A program made the translations under genes and the position numbers. The notes beneath the pieces were generated by a model. That model saw nothing but the letters and a program-made list of their open reading frames with translations. It did no database searches and was not told where the DNA came from. This document shows positions 25,416 through 34,381 of a stretch of 34,381 nt of DNA, piece by piece (position 1 is the first letter of the stretch; every line of letters starts with the position of its first letter). The DNA lies in the IMG/VR virus record IMGVR_UViG_3300025168_000304, positions 1 through 34,381 of that record. One strand, written 5' to 3'. This DNA is from a virus.

Positions 25416-27746
25416 TTGGCTCTTCAGAAGTTAGCATTCCGTCCGGGCATAGTAAAAGATGCTACCCGCTATAGCGGCGAAGGGAATTGGTTTGACTGTG
25501 ACAAAGTTCGCTTTGTTAACGGGCTTCCACAAAAGCTAGGCGGCTGGGTTAAGGTTAGCTCTACCAGATTTTCTGGTGTTTGCCGTTCTTTATTTAACTG
25601 GTCAACATTATCTGGTAGAGACTTCTTGTCACTAGGTACCTCCACCCAACTTCTTATCGAAGAGGGGGGTGCTATCTCTAATGTTACGCCTCTTCGAACA
25701 TCTAATATAACCTTAGGTTCTAACCCTATTAAAACCAATACGGCAGGCACTGGTGAGGTGACTGTAACTCATGCCAGTCATGGCGCTATAGTAGACGATA
25801 CTGTCATCATGACGGGGGCAGCAACGGTTGATGGTGTTACGAACGTACAATTAAACACAAGTCACGCTATAACTGTTGTTGTGGACTCTAATTCATATAA
25901 GTTTGTAACCGCAGGATCATCATCTTCTGGAAATACGGCGGGTGGTGGCTCTTCTGTTATTGTGTCGTATGAAATAAACACTGGTCCAGCAGAGGCAGGC
26001 TCTGATGGTTTAGGTTTTGGCGCTGGATTTTGGGGTGGAACAAGATCGGGAGCGACTACTACCACACTGGCCTCAGGGATTAACAATTCAGTAACAACCA
26101 TCCCTCTCACTTCCGCGACAGGATTCGATACTGCCGCGACGACTATTTCAGCAAATATCGATGCCGTTGTGGGACTTATTAATGTTGCCTCGACAACTGG
26201 GTTCCCTGCTGTCGGAATTGTCAAGATTGGTTCTGAGGAGATGTATTACACCTCAGTAAAATCTTCTACAGCATTATCAGGCATAACCAGAGGCTACAAC
26301 GGCACAACCGCAGCTTCTCACTCTTCCGGGGCTTCAGCCACATATGTCGGAACATTGGTTATTGGTGAAGAGATTATTACCTATACAGGCGTATCTACTA
26401 ACAGCCTTACCGGGGCACAAAGGGGGCAGCTTGGCAGTACGGCTGCTGCCCATGATTCTGGCGCTACAGCTACAGAATCTTTTAACTTTGTAGGCTGGGG
26501 ATCAGTAATACCAGCTTCCGAAGAATCGGCTACTGAATCCGCAACATCGGTCAGGATGTGGAAGCAGGATAACTTTGGAGAAGACTTGCTGGCTAATATT
26601 TATGGCGGTAGCTTGTATTATTGGGACACTAGCGATGGTTTTACCAACCGTGCCGTCGAATTATCAAGCCTAGATGGCTCCTCGGACTGCCCAACGTCTG
26701 CTCGCGTTGTTCTGGTCTCAGATAATGACCGTCATGTTTTAGCGTTTGCCTGTAATGATATAACAACGGGCGATGTAGACCCGCTCTTAATACGGTGGGG
26801 AGATCAAGAGTCCCTGACAAACTGGACCCCGGCCACAACAAATACGGCTGGCGATTTAAGGATCAATAACGGGTCTGAGATCATAACTGCTGTGGAAACT
26901 CGCCAAGAGGTTCTGGTGTGGACCGACAGGAGCCTTCATTCACTAAGGTTCGTTGGTAGCCCCTTCGTTTTTGGTCAAACCATGATATCGCAGAATGTGA
27001 CTATTGTGGGACCAAACGCGGTTACCGCTATGGGAGACGCGGTATTCTGGATGGGGAATAATACCTTCTATACATACAACGGGCGCGTATCGACCTTACC
27101 TTGCCCCGTCAGGAATTTTATCTTTCAAGATTTAAATTTCAGTGAAAGAGACAAGTTTTTCGCGGCGACCAATTACGAGTTTAATGAAGTGATGTTCTTT
27201 TATGTCTCTGTAGGATCAGAAGATGTGAATAAGTATGTCATTTATAACATTCAAGATCAGGTTTGGTACACCGGAACACTGCCTCGCACGGCTTGGATTG
27301 ATAGAAGTATTCGGGAATTCCCTATAGCTGTATCTCCTGATGGATACATATTCCAGCACGATGATGGGCTGGATGACGGCAGTGAAACCCCTGCGGTTGG
27401 GATGAATTCTTTTATAGAAAGTTCAGACTTTGAAATAGGCGAAGGCGATAGATTTCAATTTATCAGCCGTATTATACCAGATTTAAGCTTTAATGGGTCT
27501 TCCGTAGATGCGCCGTCTGTATCGTTTTCTTTAAAGCCGAGAAATTTTCCGGGCTCTGCTTTTGGAACTTCTGGTTCTGCGTCTGTCTCCGCGAGCCAAA
27601 CCGTTGATGTTGAACAATTTACTGATCAAGCGTTTGTTCGTCTTCGCAGTAGGGAGATGGCGGTTAGGGTATCGTCTGATGACGCTGGTGTATTCTGGAG
27701 ACTGGGCACCCCTAGAATAGATGTTAGGAAGGACGGGAGGCGTTGA
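25416..27746 (+). CDS. P22 gp10-like tail nozzle/DNA-stabilisation protein
   Basis: The 776-aa product, from TTG 25416, starts LAFRPGIVKDATRYSGEGNW followed by FDCDKVRFVNGLPQKLGGW, the signature of the gp10-like nozzle (packaged DNA stabilisation) proteins of P22-type phages. The C-terminal two-thirds look like a beta-propeller and end with WRLGTPRIDVRKDGRR. Residues about 207-355 are an insertion of repeats (a unit TGFPAVGIVKIGSEEMYY... with GITRGYNGTTAASHSSGA, and a second GAQRGQLGSTAAAHDSGA), probably surface loops. It overlaps the next gene. Confidence 0.75.
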   Translation: MALQKLAFRPGIVKDATRYSGEGNWFDCDKVRFVNGLPQKLGGWVKVSSTRFSGVCRSLFNWSTLSGRDFLSLGTSTQLLIEEGGAISNVTPLRTSNITLGSNPIKTNTAGTGEVTVTHASHGAIVDDTVIMTGAATVDGVTNVQLNTSHAITVVVDSNSYKFVTAGSSSSGNTAGGGSSVIVSYEINTGPAEAGSDGLGFGAGFWGGTRSGATTTTLASGINNSVTTIPLTSATGFDTAATTISANIDAVVGLINVASTTGFPAVGIVKIGSEEMYYTSVKSSTALSGITRGYNGTTAASHSSGASATYVGTLVIGEEIITYTGVSTNSLTGAQRGQLGSTAAAHDSGATATESFNFVGWGSVIPASEESATESATSVRMWKQDNFGEDLLANIYGGSLYYWDTSDGFTNRAVELSSLDGSSDCPTSARVVLVSDNDRHVLAFACNDITTGDVDPLLIRWGDQESLTNWTPATTNTAGDLRINNGSEIITAVETRQEVLVWTDRSLHSLRFVGSPFVFGQTMISQNVTIVGPNAVTAMGDAVFWMGNNTFYTYNGRVSTLPCPVRNFIFQDLNFSERDKFFAATNYEFNEVMFFYVSVGSEDVNKYVIYNIQDQVWYTGTLPRTAWIDRSIREFPIAVSPDGYIFQHDDGLDDGSETPAVGMNSFIESSDFEIGEGDRFQFISRIIPDLSFNGSSVDAPSVSFSLKPRNFPGSAFGTSGSASVSASQTVDVEQFTDQAFVRLRSREMAVRVSSDDAGVFWRLGTPRIDVRKDGRR

Positions 27747-28054
27747 TGGCTGCGGCTATTCAAAAAAGTCAACTAGTTTCTTTCACTCTTCCCACTCCAA
27801 CGATGGGATATTCTGCTGATTATATGAATTCTCTTGTTCGTTCTTTAGAGATTTTCTTTGAGAGAGAGCAAGAAGAGGGTAATATTAGGGGGTCAACGCT
27901 TATTTTGACCCAACTGCCTACAAGTGGAGCTAATCTCTTTAATGGCGAAGTTTATGTTGATGAAACCGGGTTTTTAAAAGTTGTCCGTTCAGAGGATAAT
28001 TTTACGCCGTCTTTGTTGGGGGCTACTGGTTCGGTGACGGTAGTTATTTCTTAG
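27746..28054 (+). CDS. Small virion-module protein, 102 aa
   Basis: ATG 27746 forms TGATG with the previous stop and is 5 nt after GGGAGG; the in-frame TTG before it is less likely. The segment SADYMNSLVRSLEIFFEREQ and then LTQLPTSGANLFNGEVYVDE and TGFLKVVR match a short family found beside nozzle and fibre genes in marine phages. Function is unknown. Confidence 0.6.
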   Translation: MAAAIQKSQLVSFTLPTPTMGYSADYMNSLVRSLEIFFEREQEEGNIRGSTLILTQLPTSGANLFNGEVYVDETGFLKVVRSEDNFTPSLLGATGSVTVVIS

Positions 28055-28063
28055 GAGTTTGTT

Positions 28064-31000
28064 ATGCCAGTACTATATCCTCACGCGCAAGACCGACCGA
28101 TGCTTGATCCAAAGCAGCTTCCCATGCAAATAAATGCGCCAGTATCCCCTCAAGAGGGTGGGTCTGCGTTGGCCGGGTTAATATCCGATGAAGATGGTCG
28201 AGGCCAAGCCCAAGAGGCTATGGGATCGGCGCTACGGGCAGTAACGAATGATGATATAATGTCTGGTCTGTCTGGTCTATCCTCTCTGTCCCCTTACCAG
28301 CTACCGGGGCTTCCACAGCGAGGTACCTTCGGCGGCGAATTCTTTAATTTAGCGAGAAACGCTAGGCGACCGAGCGACGGGCTTACGTTAAATGATTTTC
28401 TCCTTCAACGTCAGCGTCAAGCTTCAGGCGGCGGTAGTGTTGAGGTCCCCGCAACGCAAGACCCCGTTTCTATGGAAAGAGCACTGCCCAGTGATGCTGA
28501 GGTAGTTGTTGAAATGAATGAAGGTGGATTAGTTAGGCAAGGGCAAATAAGGTATCCTCACACAGAAGCAGCTAGTTCACTAATGAGTCAACTTCCGATG
28601 GAGGCACCTGCTGCGTTGCCCCAGTACCTTTTAGGCCGTGAACAAGATTCTTTCTATAACTCGATGATTGACTCTGGTAACCCATTTGGTCGCCTCTTAG
28701 GTATGGGCGGTCTCGCTGGGCTGTATAGTGGTAGGGATATTGTTAGTACATCCCCCGCCCAAGAGGCCCCTCTGTCCCCTTACCAAGAGCCAAGGCTTCC
28801 ACTGTTACCGCGAGGCACTTATAGCGTTTTTGACCCAAACGCTCCTGCCCCCGCAACTATGCCTGCCCAAGAGGCCCCTATGCCTGCCCAAGAGGCCCCT
28901 ATGATGCAGGTTTTACCCGGTGACGCTGGAGCAGCCGTTGTCATGAAAAATGGCGGCTTAGTTAAACAGGCGCAGAAGGTTCAAGGTAAAGGCCGCTATG
29001 GTGATTCTATGTTGGTTCACATGAACCCTCAAGAATATCAAGCGATGGCATCTTTAGGTGGCTTGGGCGGTCTCTCGGCCAATCAAGTTACAATCAACCC
29101 AGATACTGGCTTGCCAGAGATGTTCTCGTTTAAGAGCATTCTTCCTACGATTGCTGGCCTTGCTGGGGCGGCGTTTGGCCTGCCGACTTGGGCTGTTGCT
29201 CTAGGAACGGGCGCTACAACAGCGATTACGACTGGCGATATTGGCAAAGGTTTAATGGCAGGTCTTGGCTCTTATGCTCTTGGTAGCTTGGCAGACAGCT
29301 TTGGCTCTGGCGCTGCTAATGTGGGGGCAGAAACCGCTGTTAGAGAGGCGGCTAATGCGCCTCAGGTTCTGGGCGCTACTCAGGCAACGGAAGCTGCCGA
29401 GCTTGGTCAAGCCCTATCAAATATGCCAAGTGGTGAATTTGCTGGACAAACTATGGCTAGTGCCTACATGCCCGGAGCGCCAGCATTTTCAGGGCTTCCT
29501 CAGAATCTAGGCCAAACAGCGTTTGCAACACCCGGCCCAAATGTGGGTACGGGATTATTTGAAGCTTCAGGAAATATTGTCCCCGGAACAGGCTCCGCCT
29601 TTCCTGCCGCTGGGGTTCCCACAACCTCTGCTAGTGTGGTTAGTGCCGGTCAGCCGGTGATTAATCCTACTGCTGGCGTGGGCGCTACAGACCCCATGTT
29701 TGCTGGGCCGAGTTTAGAGCAGGGTTTAGACGGCGGTAGAATTACTGGTCCGGGCGCTGACGCGCTTACTCGTAGAACCAGTGAAGATTTGATAAGCAGT
29801 GGTAATAGGTTAGGTAATCTAGTAGACCCAAATATTAACCCCAATGCTGCGTCAGTACGAGAGAATATAGCGTCCTCTCTCAAGGGTGCCACCCCTAAAA
29901 CTGCCACCGCTAATGTGGGGCGTACTTTGTATGAATCTTCTGCTAGTCCTTTCCAAACTGGCGTTGAAGGTGCTCCAACCAAGTTCGATCTTGTAGGTGA
30001 GGGGATTTCTAATATAGGCGAGGAAGGCTTCCCCGGATACTTTCAGACTGCCGCCAAAGGACTTGGTGGCCTTGGTATGTCGGCTGCTGGCGCTGGCTTT
30101 TTTGATCCAGAGCCGCTTGATTATGCGGCTATTCCCGGCAGGCGTATATACCAGAAGCCTGATATCCAACCTTTGAATAGAGCGGTTAACTTAGAGGGCT
30201 TTAATGCAGCTAAAACGGGTATCGATCCTCAGTTTAGCTTCTTTGCTAAGAATGGTAAGAGGGGCGGTCTAGACACTATACACGCACAGACTGGTTACTC
30301 TGATATTTCTATGGCGCAGATGGGCCGACCTGCTCAGGGTCAAGGCGCAATGACACAGCAAGGCACTCCTCAAACAGCACAAATGAGGTCTGCGATTATG
30401 AAGGCAGCACAGGAAGTGGCTTCAAACGCTAACCCTAGAGCCGCCACTGGCCCTGCCCCAAGGGCTGTTGGTTTAAACCCCAATGCGGCGGTAAATGCTT
30501 TATTTAGCTCTAACCAAAACGTCAGAATGCAGGAGGGCGGTGTTCCGTCTGAGGCAATGATGGCGCAAGAAGGCATCATGGAAGTCGCCTCTGAAGAGGT
30601 TAAAGATAACCTGAACGAACGCATGTCTGTAACTCCTGACGTTAGCCAGCCTCAAAACGTGGAAGAGAGATCAGTATATGACCGCGCAATGTTAGCGGTT
30701 CAGGGTATGCTGGAGCCTGAAGAGGCCCAAATGGCGATTGAGGAGTTTATCGAGACTTTTGGCCCTGAAGCGTATAATATGATTTCAGAATTAGCCCGTA
30801 ATCCAAGGGATGAAGGGGGCGTTATAAAGCCAGCTAATGGCGGTACTACAATCGCTAATGGGGCAATGCAGGGAGAGGATATTATAGCCGGTAAAATCGT
30901 TGATCCCGATACTGGAGAAGAGACAGCAAATCTCCGCGTCGGTGAAAATGAGTATATTGAGCCAGCAGATAGTTTATCTCGGAGAGCGATGGCAGCAGGC

Positions 31001-31075
31001 TTGCCGGGAACTCCTGAGAACGGTGCGCGTGTAAGAGGAATGGAAGAGGAGCAATTGCGTCAAGCATTTGGATAG
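28064..31075 (+). CDS. Large Gly/Ala/Pro-rich internal virion-type protein, 1003 aa
   Basis: I cannot name the family. The protein is low-complexity (Ala, Gly, Pro, Gln). It contains a hydrophobic, possibly membrane-active stretch (ILPTIAGLAGAAFGLPTWAV, near residues 362-381) and repeated GG-rich words (NEGGLVRQ, KNGGLVKQ, QEGGVPSE). An internal duplication places LPxDAxxxVxMxxGGLVxQ at about residues 141 and 283. Two identical 21-bp tandem units code for MPAQEAP (28859-28900). Size, composition and position fit a podovirus ejection protein that enters the host with the DNA. Confidence 0.6.
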   Translation: MPVLYPHAQDRPMLDPKQLPMQINAPVSPQEGGSALAGLISDEDGRGQAQEAMGSALRAVTNDDIMSGLSGLSSLSPYQLPGLPQRGTFGGEFFNLARNARRPSDGLTLNDFLLQRQRQASGGGSVEVPATQDPVSMERALPSDAEVVVEMNEGGLVRQGQIRYPHTEAASSLMSQLPMEAPAALPQYLLGREQDSFYNSMIDSGNPFGRLLGMGGLAGLYSGRDIVSTSPAQEAPLSPYQEPRLPLLPRGTYSVFDPNAPAPATMPAQEAPMPAQEAPMMQVLPGDAGAAVVMKNGGLVKQAQKVQGKGRYGDSMLVHMNPQEYQAMASLGGLGGLSANQVTINPDTGLPEMFSFKSILPTIAGLAGAAFGLPTWAVALGTGATTAITTGDIGKGLMAGLGSYALGSLADSFGSGAANVGAETAVREAANAPQVLGATQATEAAELGQALSNMPSGEFAGQTMASAYMPGAPAFSGLPQNLGQTAFATPGPNVGTGLFEASGNIVPGTGSAFPAAGVPTTSASVVSAGQPVINPTAGVGATDPMFAGPSLEQGLDGGRITGPGADALTRRTSEDLISSGNRLGNLVDPNINPNAASVRENIASSLKGATPKTATANVGRTLYESSASPFQTGVEGAPTKFDLVGEGISNIGEEGFPGYFQTAAKGLGGLGMSAAGAGFFDPEPLDYAAIPGRRIYQKPDIQPLNRAVNLEGFNAAKTGIDPQFSFFAKNGKRGGLDTIHAQTGYSDISMAQMGRPAQGQGAMTQQGTPQTAQMRSAIMKAAQEVASNANPRAATGPAPRAVGLNPNAAVNALFSSNQNVRMQEGGVPSEAMMAQEGIMEVASEEVKDNLNERMSVTPDVSQPQNVEERSVYDRAMLAVQGMLEPEEAQMAIEEFIETFGPEAYNMISELARNPRDEGGVIKPANGGTTIANGAMQGEDIIAGKIVDPDTGEETANLRVGENEYIEPADSLSRRAMAAGLPGTPENGARVRGMEEEQLRQAFG
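28859..28900 (+). repeat. Tandem 21-bp duplication in the 1003-aa gene
   Basis: Two identical 21-bp units, each beginning ATGCCTGCCCAAGAGG, code for MPAQEAP twice. A related word occurs about 100 bp upstream (GCCCAAGAGGCCCCT near 28757). Confidence 0.8.
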
Positions 31076-31076
31076 T

Positions 31077-31502
31077 ATGAAGGTATCGTTAGTTGACCCT
31101 AACTATGTCAGTGCTATCTGGAAGGAGGTCGAGCCAATACTAGGTAAGTCCATTCACACGGCTCATGGTCGTTACACAATGGATGATATCCTACGGGAAA
31201 TCGTTAATTTCGAGCAACATCTGTGGATTGTTTTTAACGATGATAAAAAGATTGTCGCGTCTTTAACAACGCGATTTATTTTTTATCCCAGAAAGAAAAT
31301 GTTGGCTGGTCAATTTCTAGGTGGTGTTAAGATTATGAGATGGCGTGACCCTATGTTGGAGACGCTAGAAAAGTGGGCGATAGATAATGACTGTGATGGT
31401 CTTGAGATGACGGGCCGTAATGGTTTTGAAAAGGTTCTAGGGCCTCATGGCTGGACGCCTGAATATGTTGTATTTGAAAAGATGTTTAAAGGAGATGATT
31501 GA
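31077..31502 (+). CDS. GNAT-like protein, T7 gp13-type
   Basis: The 141-aa protein shows a GNAT-like order: helix, strand with HLWIVFNDDKKIVASLTTRF, a central strand FLGGVKIMRW, a helix DPMLETLEKWAIDNDCDGLE and a final FEKVLGPHGWTPEYVVFEK. Small proteins of this type lie beside internal virion genes in T7-like phages (gp13, DUF2833; family from memory). Acetyl transfer is not proven. ATG 31077 follows the previous stop by one base. Confidence 0.65.
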   Translation: MKVSLVDPNYVSAIWKEVEPILGKSIHTAHGRYTMDDILREIVNFEQHLWIVFNDDKKIVASLTTRFIFYPRKKMLAGQFLGGVKIMRWRDPMLETLEKWAIDNDCDGLEMTGRNGFEKVLGPHGWTPEYVVFEKMFKGDD

Positions 31503-32503
31503 TGGGTAAAGGCGGCGGCGGTGGTGGTGGTCAACAACCTCAAGCACCCACAAGTGTATCCACAAGCACATCTGGGTTGCCTGATTATGTTGAACCATTT
31601 TTCACTGATCTTCTGGAGAGGGCTGAATCTGTCTCTACGGAAGATTACATACCTATTCCCACGCAAAGAATTGCTGGATTCGATCCGTTACAAACTGAAT
31701 CCTTTGATACCGCAGCGGCGGTTGCCCGTAGCGGCGTACCGGAAGAGCTAGGTGCCGCAAGAACTCGCTATCAACAAGCGATGGATTTCCAGCCCGGTTA
31801 TACTCCGGGTGTAGCTCAGGGCGGCGATTTCACTGCTCCCGGCGTAGCGCAACAGTACATGAATCCATTCATTGAGAACGTAATAGATGTTCAACAAGAT
31901 CGCGCTCGTAGGCAGTTTGCGGAGGAGACTGATCCCCGTATTGCAGATCAGGCGGTGAAGGCTGGTGCTTTCGGCGGCTCTAGAGAGGGTATTGCTAGGG
32001 GTCTTGCTCGCGCTCGCCTTGACGACAGGCTTGGTGATCTGGAAGCAACTCAACGCGCTCAAGCATTTGAACAGGCCCAGAAGTCGTTTGACGCAGATCA
32101 GTTGCGCGGGTTAAGGGCGTTTGGGATGACCGAAGAAGCCGCCCAACAGGCCGGTAGACTGGGCCTTGCTGGAGAGCAGGTTGGACTGAGTGCGGCAGGA
32201 AGAGTGGCGGCCCTTGGCGAAGGAGAGCAGGCTCTAGAATTGCGTCAGGCTGATGTTCTTCGGCAGATTGGTGAGCAGCAGCAAGCGTTTGATCAGCAAC
32301 AGCTTGATATCTCAACCTCTGACTTTATTTCAGAGCGCGACTTCCCTCGTCAGCAGATAGCTTACATGGGTGGTGTGCTGCACGGTGTGCCTGTCAGCCC
32401 AGTCAGTGAGAGTTCTGTTTTCCAAGCGCAACCCAGTTCTGCACAACAAATGCTTGGCTTTGGTTTGGGCGGTCTCGGTCTAGCCAAGAGTATATTTAGT
32501 TAG
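31502..32503 (+). CDS. Gln/Ala-rich structural protein, 333 aa
   Basis: The protein starts with a glycine run (MGKGGGGGGGQQPQ), then LPDYVEPFFTDLLERAES, and has long helices with GSREGIARGLARARLDDRLG and RAQAFEQAQKSFDADQLRG. The FGGSR.(G/A)IA.(G)...R segment is typical of a protein seen in marine phage internal or tail modules. The C-terminal LGFGLGGLGLAKSIF is a hydrophobic end that could insert in a membrane. It likely belongs to the ejected core. Start overlaps the preceding stop (TGATG). Confidence 0.7.
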   Translation: MGKGGGGGGGQQPQAPTSVSTSTSGLPDYVEPFFTDLLERAESVSTEDYIPIPTQRIAGFDPLQTESFDTAAAVARSGVPEELGAARTRYQQAMDFQPGYTPGVAQGGDFTAPGVAQQYMNPFIENVIDVQQDRARRQFAEETDPRIADQAVKAGAFGGSREGIARGLARARLDDRLGDLEATQRAQAFEQAQKSFDADQLRGLRAFGMTEEAAQQAGRLGLAGEQVGLSAAGRVAALGEGEQALELRQADVLRQIGEQQQAFDQQQLDISTSDFISERDFPRQQIAYMGGVLHGVPVSPVSESSVFQAQPSSAQQMLGFGLGGLGLAKSIFS

Positions 32504-32512
32504 GGGTATATT

Positions 32513-34381
32513 ATGAGTCTTGCCAATTTATCGATCATCGAAAAAGATGATCTTATTAAGAAAATGCCGAAAGACGCATTAAAGCGTGAACTCCGCGATC
32601 CCACAGGAAACCTGCCCCTCTACATGATTGCTGCTCGATTGAAAGAAGTCGAGACTATGGAGAAAGAGTTTCAGGCAAAACAATTCGCTCAAGACGCTCA
32701 AGGTGAAGAGCCTACAATAGCGCACCGTCTGGCAAGAGAAATCATGCCTCAAGCGCCCATCTCAGGTATGGCAGCTATGCCGTCCCCACAACAACGTCCC
32801 GACCCCCAAGGCCAAATGGCGCAACAGCTTGCTGGACCGCAAAATCCGATGCCTACTGTTTATGCTCAGTCTGGCTTGAAGGGCGCGTATCCGGGCGATG
32901 CTCCGCGTGTTACGGCAGAGATGTTGGCGGCAGCGGCTCGTCGCAGGAAAGATAGCGGCAAGTCAAGGCTATATAATCAGGATCGTAAATCATCCTTTGA
33001 GGAGACAATTAAAAAGGGTGCCTCTCCAGCGGCTCAAATGGCTGCTATGTTTGGCATTCCATCTGCTATAGCTCGTCAAGAAGAGCGTGTGTATGGCGGC
33101 TTAGACACGCTGACCCCATATCAGACTGAATATAACCCATTAGCTCTGCGGTCCAAGGGCTTCACATCTCCTACCAGAACGCTTTCGCCGGGTAAGGATA
33201 CTGAGGATGCTTCTGGTTTAGATTATTTGAAAATAATGAAGGGTATTGCTGGTGACAGTGATGGCCTGCCAACGGTTTTTGCGGAAAATGGGTATGGTGA
33301 TCAATCTGCATCTCAATTGGTTCCCGTGGGCGATGGGTCGGGGCGTCTTATTTCGGTCGAAGACCTTCGCAACTTACCACTTGAAGAGCCGCTGTCCCTA
33401 CTGGAAGAGGGACAAGCGTCTTATCCACTTAGAATTCCATCCAGACCCGTCCCGCAACAACTTAGCCAACCCGCTGCCCCCGCAGGAAACGCCATGACTA
33501 ACGATCTTCGCATGGTACCTTTTAACTATCCAATGGATGTGGATCAAGGGTCAGATTTCGATCTTACGGGCAACCGTATGGTTCCAATAACCCCCACCAC
33601 CATGACTAACGAGGAATATCGTGCCAAAAAACAGCAAGAAGAAGATGACGCCAACAAGAAAGCTGCCGCATTAGCTCAGGCCAGAAAAAAGAAGTACGAA
33701 GAATATGTTCCAGACCCAGACCGTGTCCTTGCCAGAATACGCAGGGAAACAAAAAGGTTCGACGAACCTTCTTATGATTTGAAGACTGATCTCCAAGATC
33801 AGGCAGATAGGAATGAAGGGTTTGATCCTAAAAAGGTGCCTGCTACTGCGGGGGACGAAGTTACTGTTAGAGAAGCAACAAGCTCGTCTAGGGGGAATGC
33901 TCAGGGCGCTGTTCCGGGCGTTACTCCTCGCGGTGCTCCGGGCGCTGGGGCGGCTCTTCCGGGGGTTGATTTGGGCGAACTTAGGCGGCGTTCTGGTCTA
34001 GGCCCAGAATCCAAGCCTGTTAAGGTTGGCGCTGTTGATACAATAAAAGGTTTTCATGACATATATAGCGGTCTTCTGCCCGACAACTCAGAGGCTAGAA
34101 AGAAAATCACCAAAGACCTTGAGGCTACGTTCAAAGAAGAAAAGGGAAGAGACGCCGTCCCTAAAGGCATGAAGGATATTCGATCAGAATATGAAAATAG
34201 AATTAAAGCTCTCGATAACAGCGGATTGCCATTCATGACGGCAGCGGCTGCTGTGCTAAAGGGTAACCAGCCAACTCTTGTTGCGTTAACAAACGCTATG
34301 ATTGGATACACGGCTGGCAATGAGCAAGTGAAAAAGCAGGGTCTGTCTTTGATCAAAGATATGTCTAAGCTAGACATGGAC
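32513..34381 (+). CDS. Large internal virion-type protein, 3'-partial (at least 623 aa)
   Basis: An uninterrupted reading frame runs from ATG 32513 to the right edge without a stop. It starts MSLANLSIIEKDDLIKKMPK, then DALKRELRDPTGNLPLYMIA, a start seen in marine phage virion proteins next to the FGGSREGIARG-type gene. Then follow Gln/Pro/Met-rich linkers, a charged helical part (RAKKQQEEDDANKKAAAL) near residue 370-390, and a more hydrophobic C-terminal part (LPFMTAAAAVLKGNQPTLVA). This is likely an internal core or ejection protein; enzyme domains, if any, could lie beyond the edge. Confidence 0.7.
   Translation, partial: MSLANLSIIEKDDLIKKMPKDALKRELRDPTGNLPLYMIAARLKEVETMEKEFQAKQFAQDAQGEEPTIAHRLAREIMPQAPISGMAAMPSPQQRPDPQGQMAQQLAGPQNPMPTVYAQSGLKGAYPGDAPRVTAEMLAAAARRRKDSGKSRLYNQDRKSSFEETIKKGASPAAQMAAMFGIPSAIARQEERVYGGLDTLTPYQTEYNPLALRSKGFTSPTRTLSPGKDTEDASGLDYLKIMKGIAGDSDGLPTVFAENGYGDQSASQLVPVGDGSGRLISVEDLRNLPLEEPLSLLEEGQASYPLRIPSRPVPQQLSQPAAPAGNAMTNDLRMVPFNYPMDVDQGSDFDLTGNRMVPITPTTMTNEEYRAKKQQEEDDANKKAAALAQARKKKYEEYVPDPDRVLARIRRETKRFDEPSYDLKTDLQDQADRNEGFDPKKVPATAGDEVTVREATSSSRGNAQGAVPGVTPRGAPGAGAALPGVDLGELRRRSGLGPESKPVKVGAVDTIKGFHDIYSGLLPDNSEARKKITKDLEATFKEEKGRDAVPKGMKDIRSEYENRIKALDNSGLPFMTAAAAVLKGNQPTLVALTNAMIGYTAGNEQVKKQGLSLIKDMSKLDMD

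Noticed and set aside
11-34381. CRISPR array, integrase, attachment sites or insertion sequences
   Set aside because: No regularly spaced repeats with unique spacers, no recombinase or transposase motifs and no terminal inverted repeats were seen.

Overview
The window is part of the genome of a tailed double-stranded DNA phage (Caudoviricetes). It reads most like a podovirus-type phage of the kind common in marine viromes. It carries a terminase, a large portal, a GroES-like cochaperonin, a scaffold, a major capsid protein, a P22-gp4/gp10-like connector and nozzle set, fibre proteins and large internal-virion-type proteins. There is no tape-measure or sheath gene. The host is not readable from the sequence; a marine Gram-negative, perhaps an alphaproteobacterium, is only an inference. 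No integrase, tRNA, rRNA or CRISPR was seen.

Region by region: (1) 36-3864, all minus strand, is a visibly GC-richer arm. It holds a MoxR-type AAA+ ATPase, a papain-like predicted cysteine peptidase and several small proteins. (2) 3865-4285 is a divergent intergenic region with an inverted repeat and three phased A/T-rich repeats. (3) 4286-5000, plus strand, has a 25-residue mini-ORF and a terminase small subunit. (4) 5193-7721 is an AT-rich accessory block that separates the terminase small and large subunits. It contains an orphan methyltransferase on the opposite strand, an intergenic stretch with 14 CTAG tetramers, a DUF1937-like protein, a LexA-type winged helix without its protease half, a PD-(D/E)XK-like protein and tiny ORFs. 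(5) 7758-7885 is a promoter, a structured RNA candidate and a terminator hairpin directly ahead of the terminase large subunit. (6) 7904-16632 is the packaging and head module: terL, metallophosphoesterase, portal, GroES-like, scaffold, decoration-like protein and major capsid protein, closed by a strong terminator. (7) 16719-22792 holds structural proteins, a run of very basic small proteins and connector proteins. (8) 22833-34381 holds fibre, nozzle and internal-virion-type proteins; the last gene runs off the right edge.

The late genes are packed with ATGA, TAATG, TGATG or GTGA overlaps, which indicates translational coupling. The scaffold, capsid, decoration and GroES-like genes probably work together in head assembly. 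TerS and TerL package DNA through the portal, the gp4-like and gp10-like proteins extend the portal, and the large Gly/Ala/Gln-rich proteins are probably ejected with the genome.

The most unusual signals are: a recurring 12-bp element GTTAA-nn-TTAAC that acts like gene punctuation (overlapping the stop codon of one gene and sitting just before the GAGGTG ribosome site of the next); the CTAG island; the promoter-RNA-terminator unit before terL; and the basic small-protein cluster.
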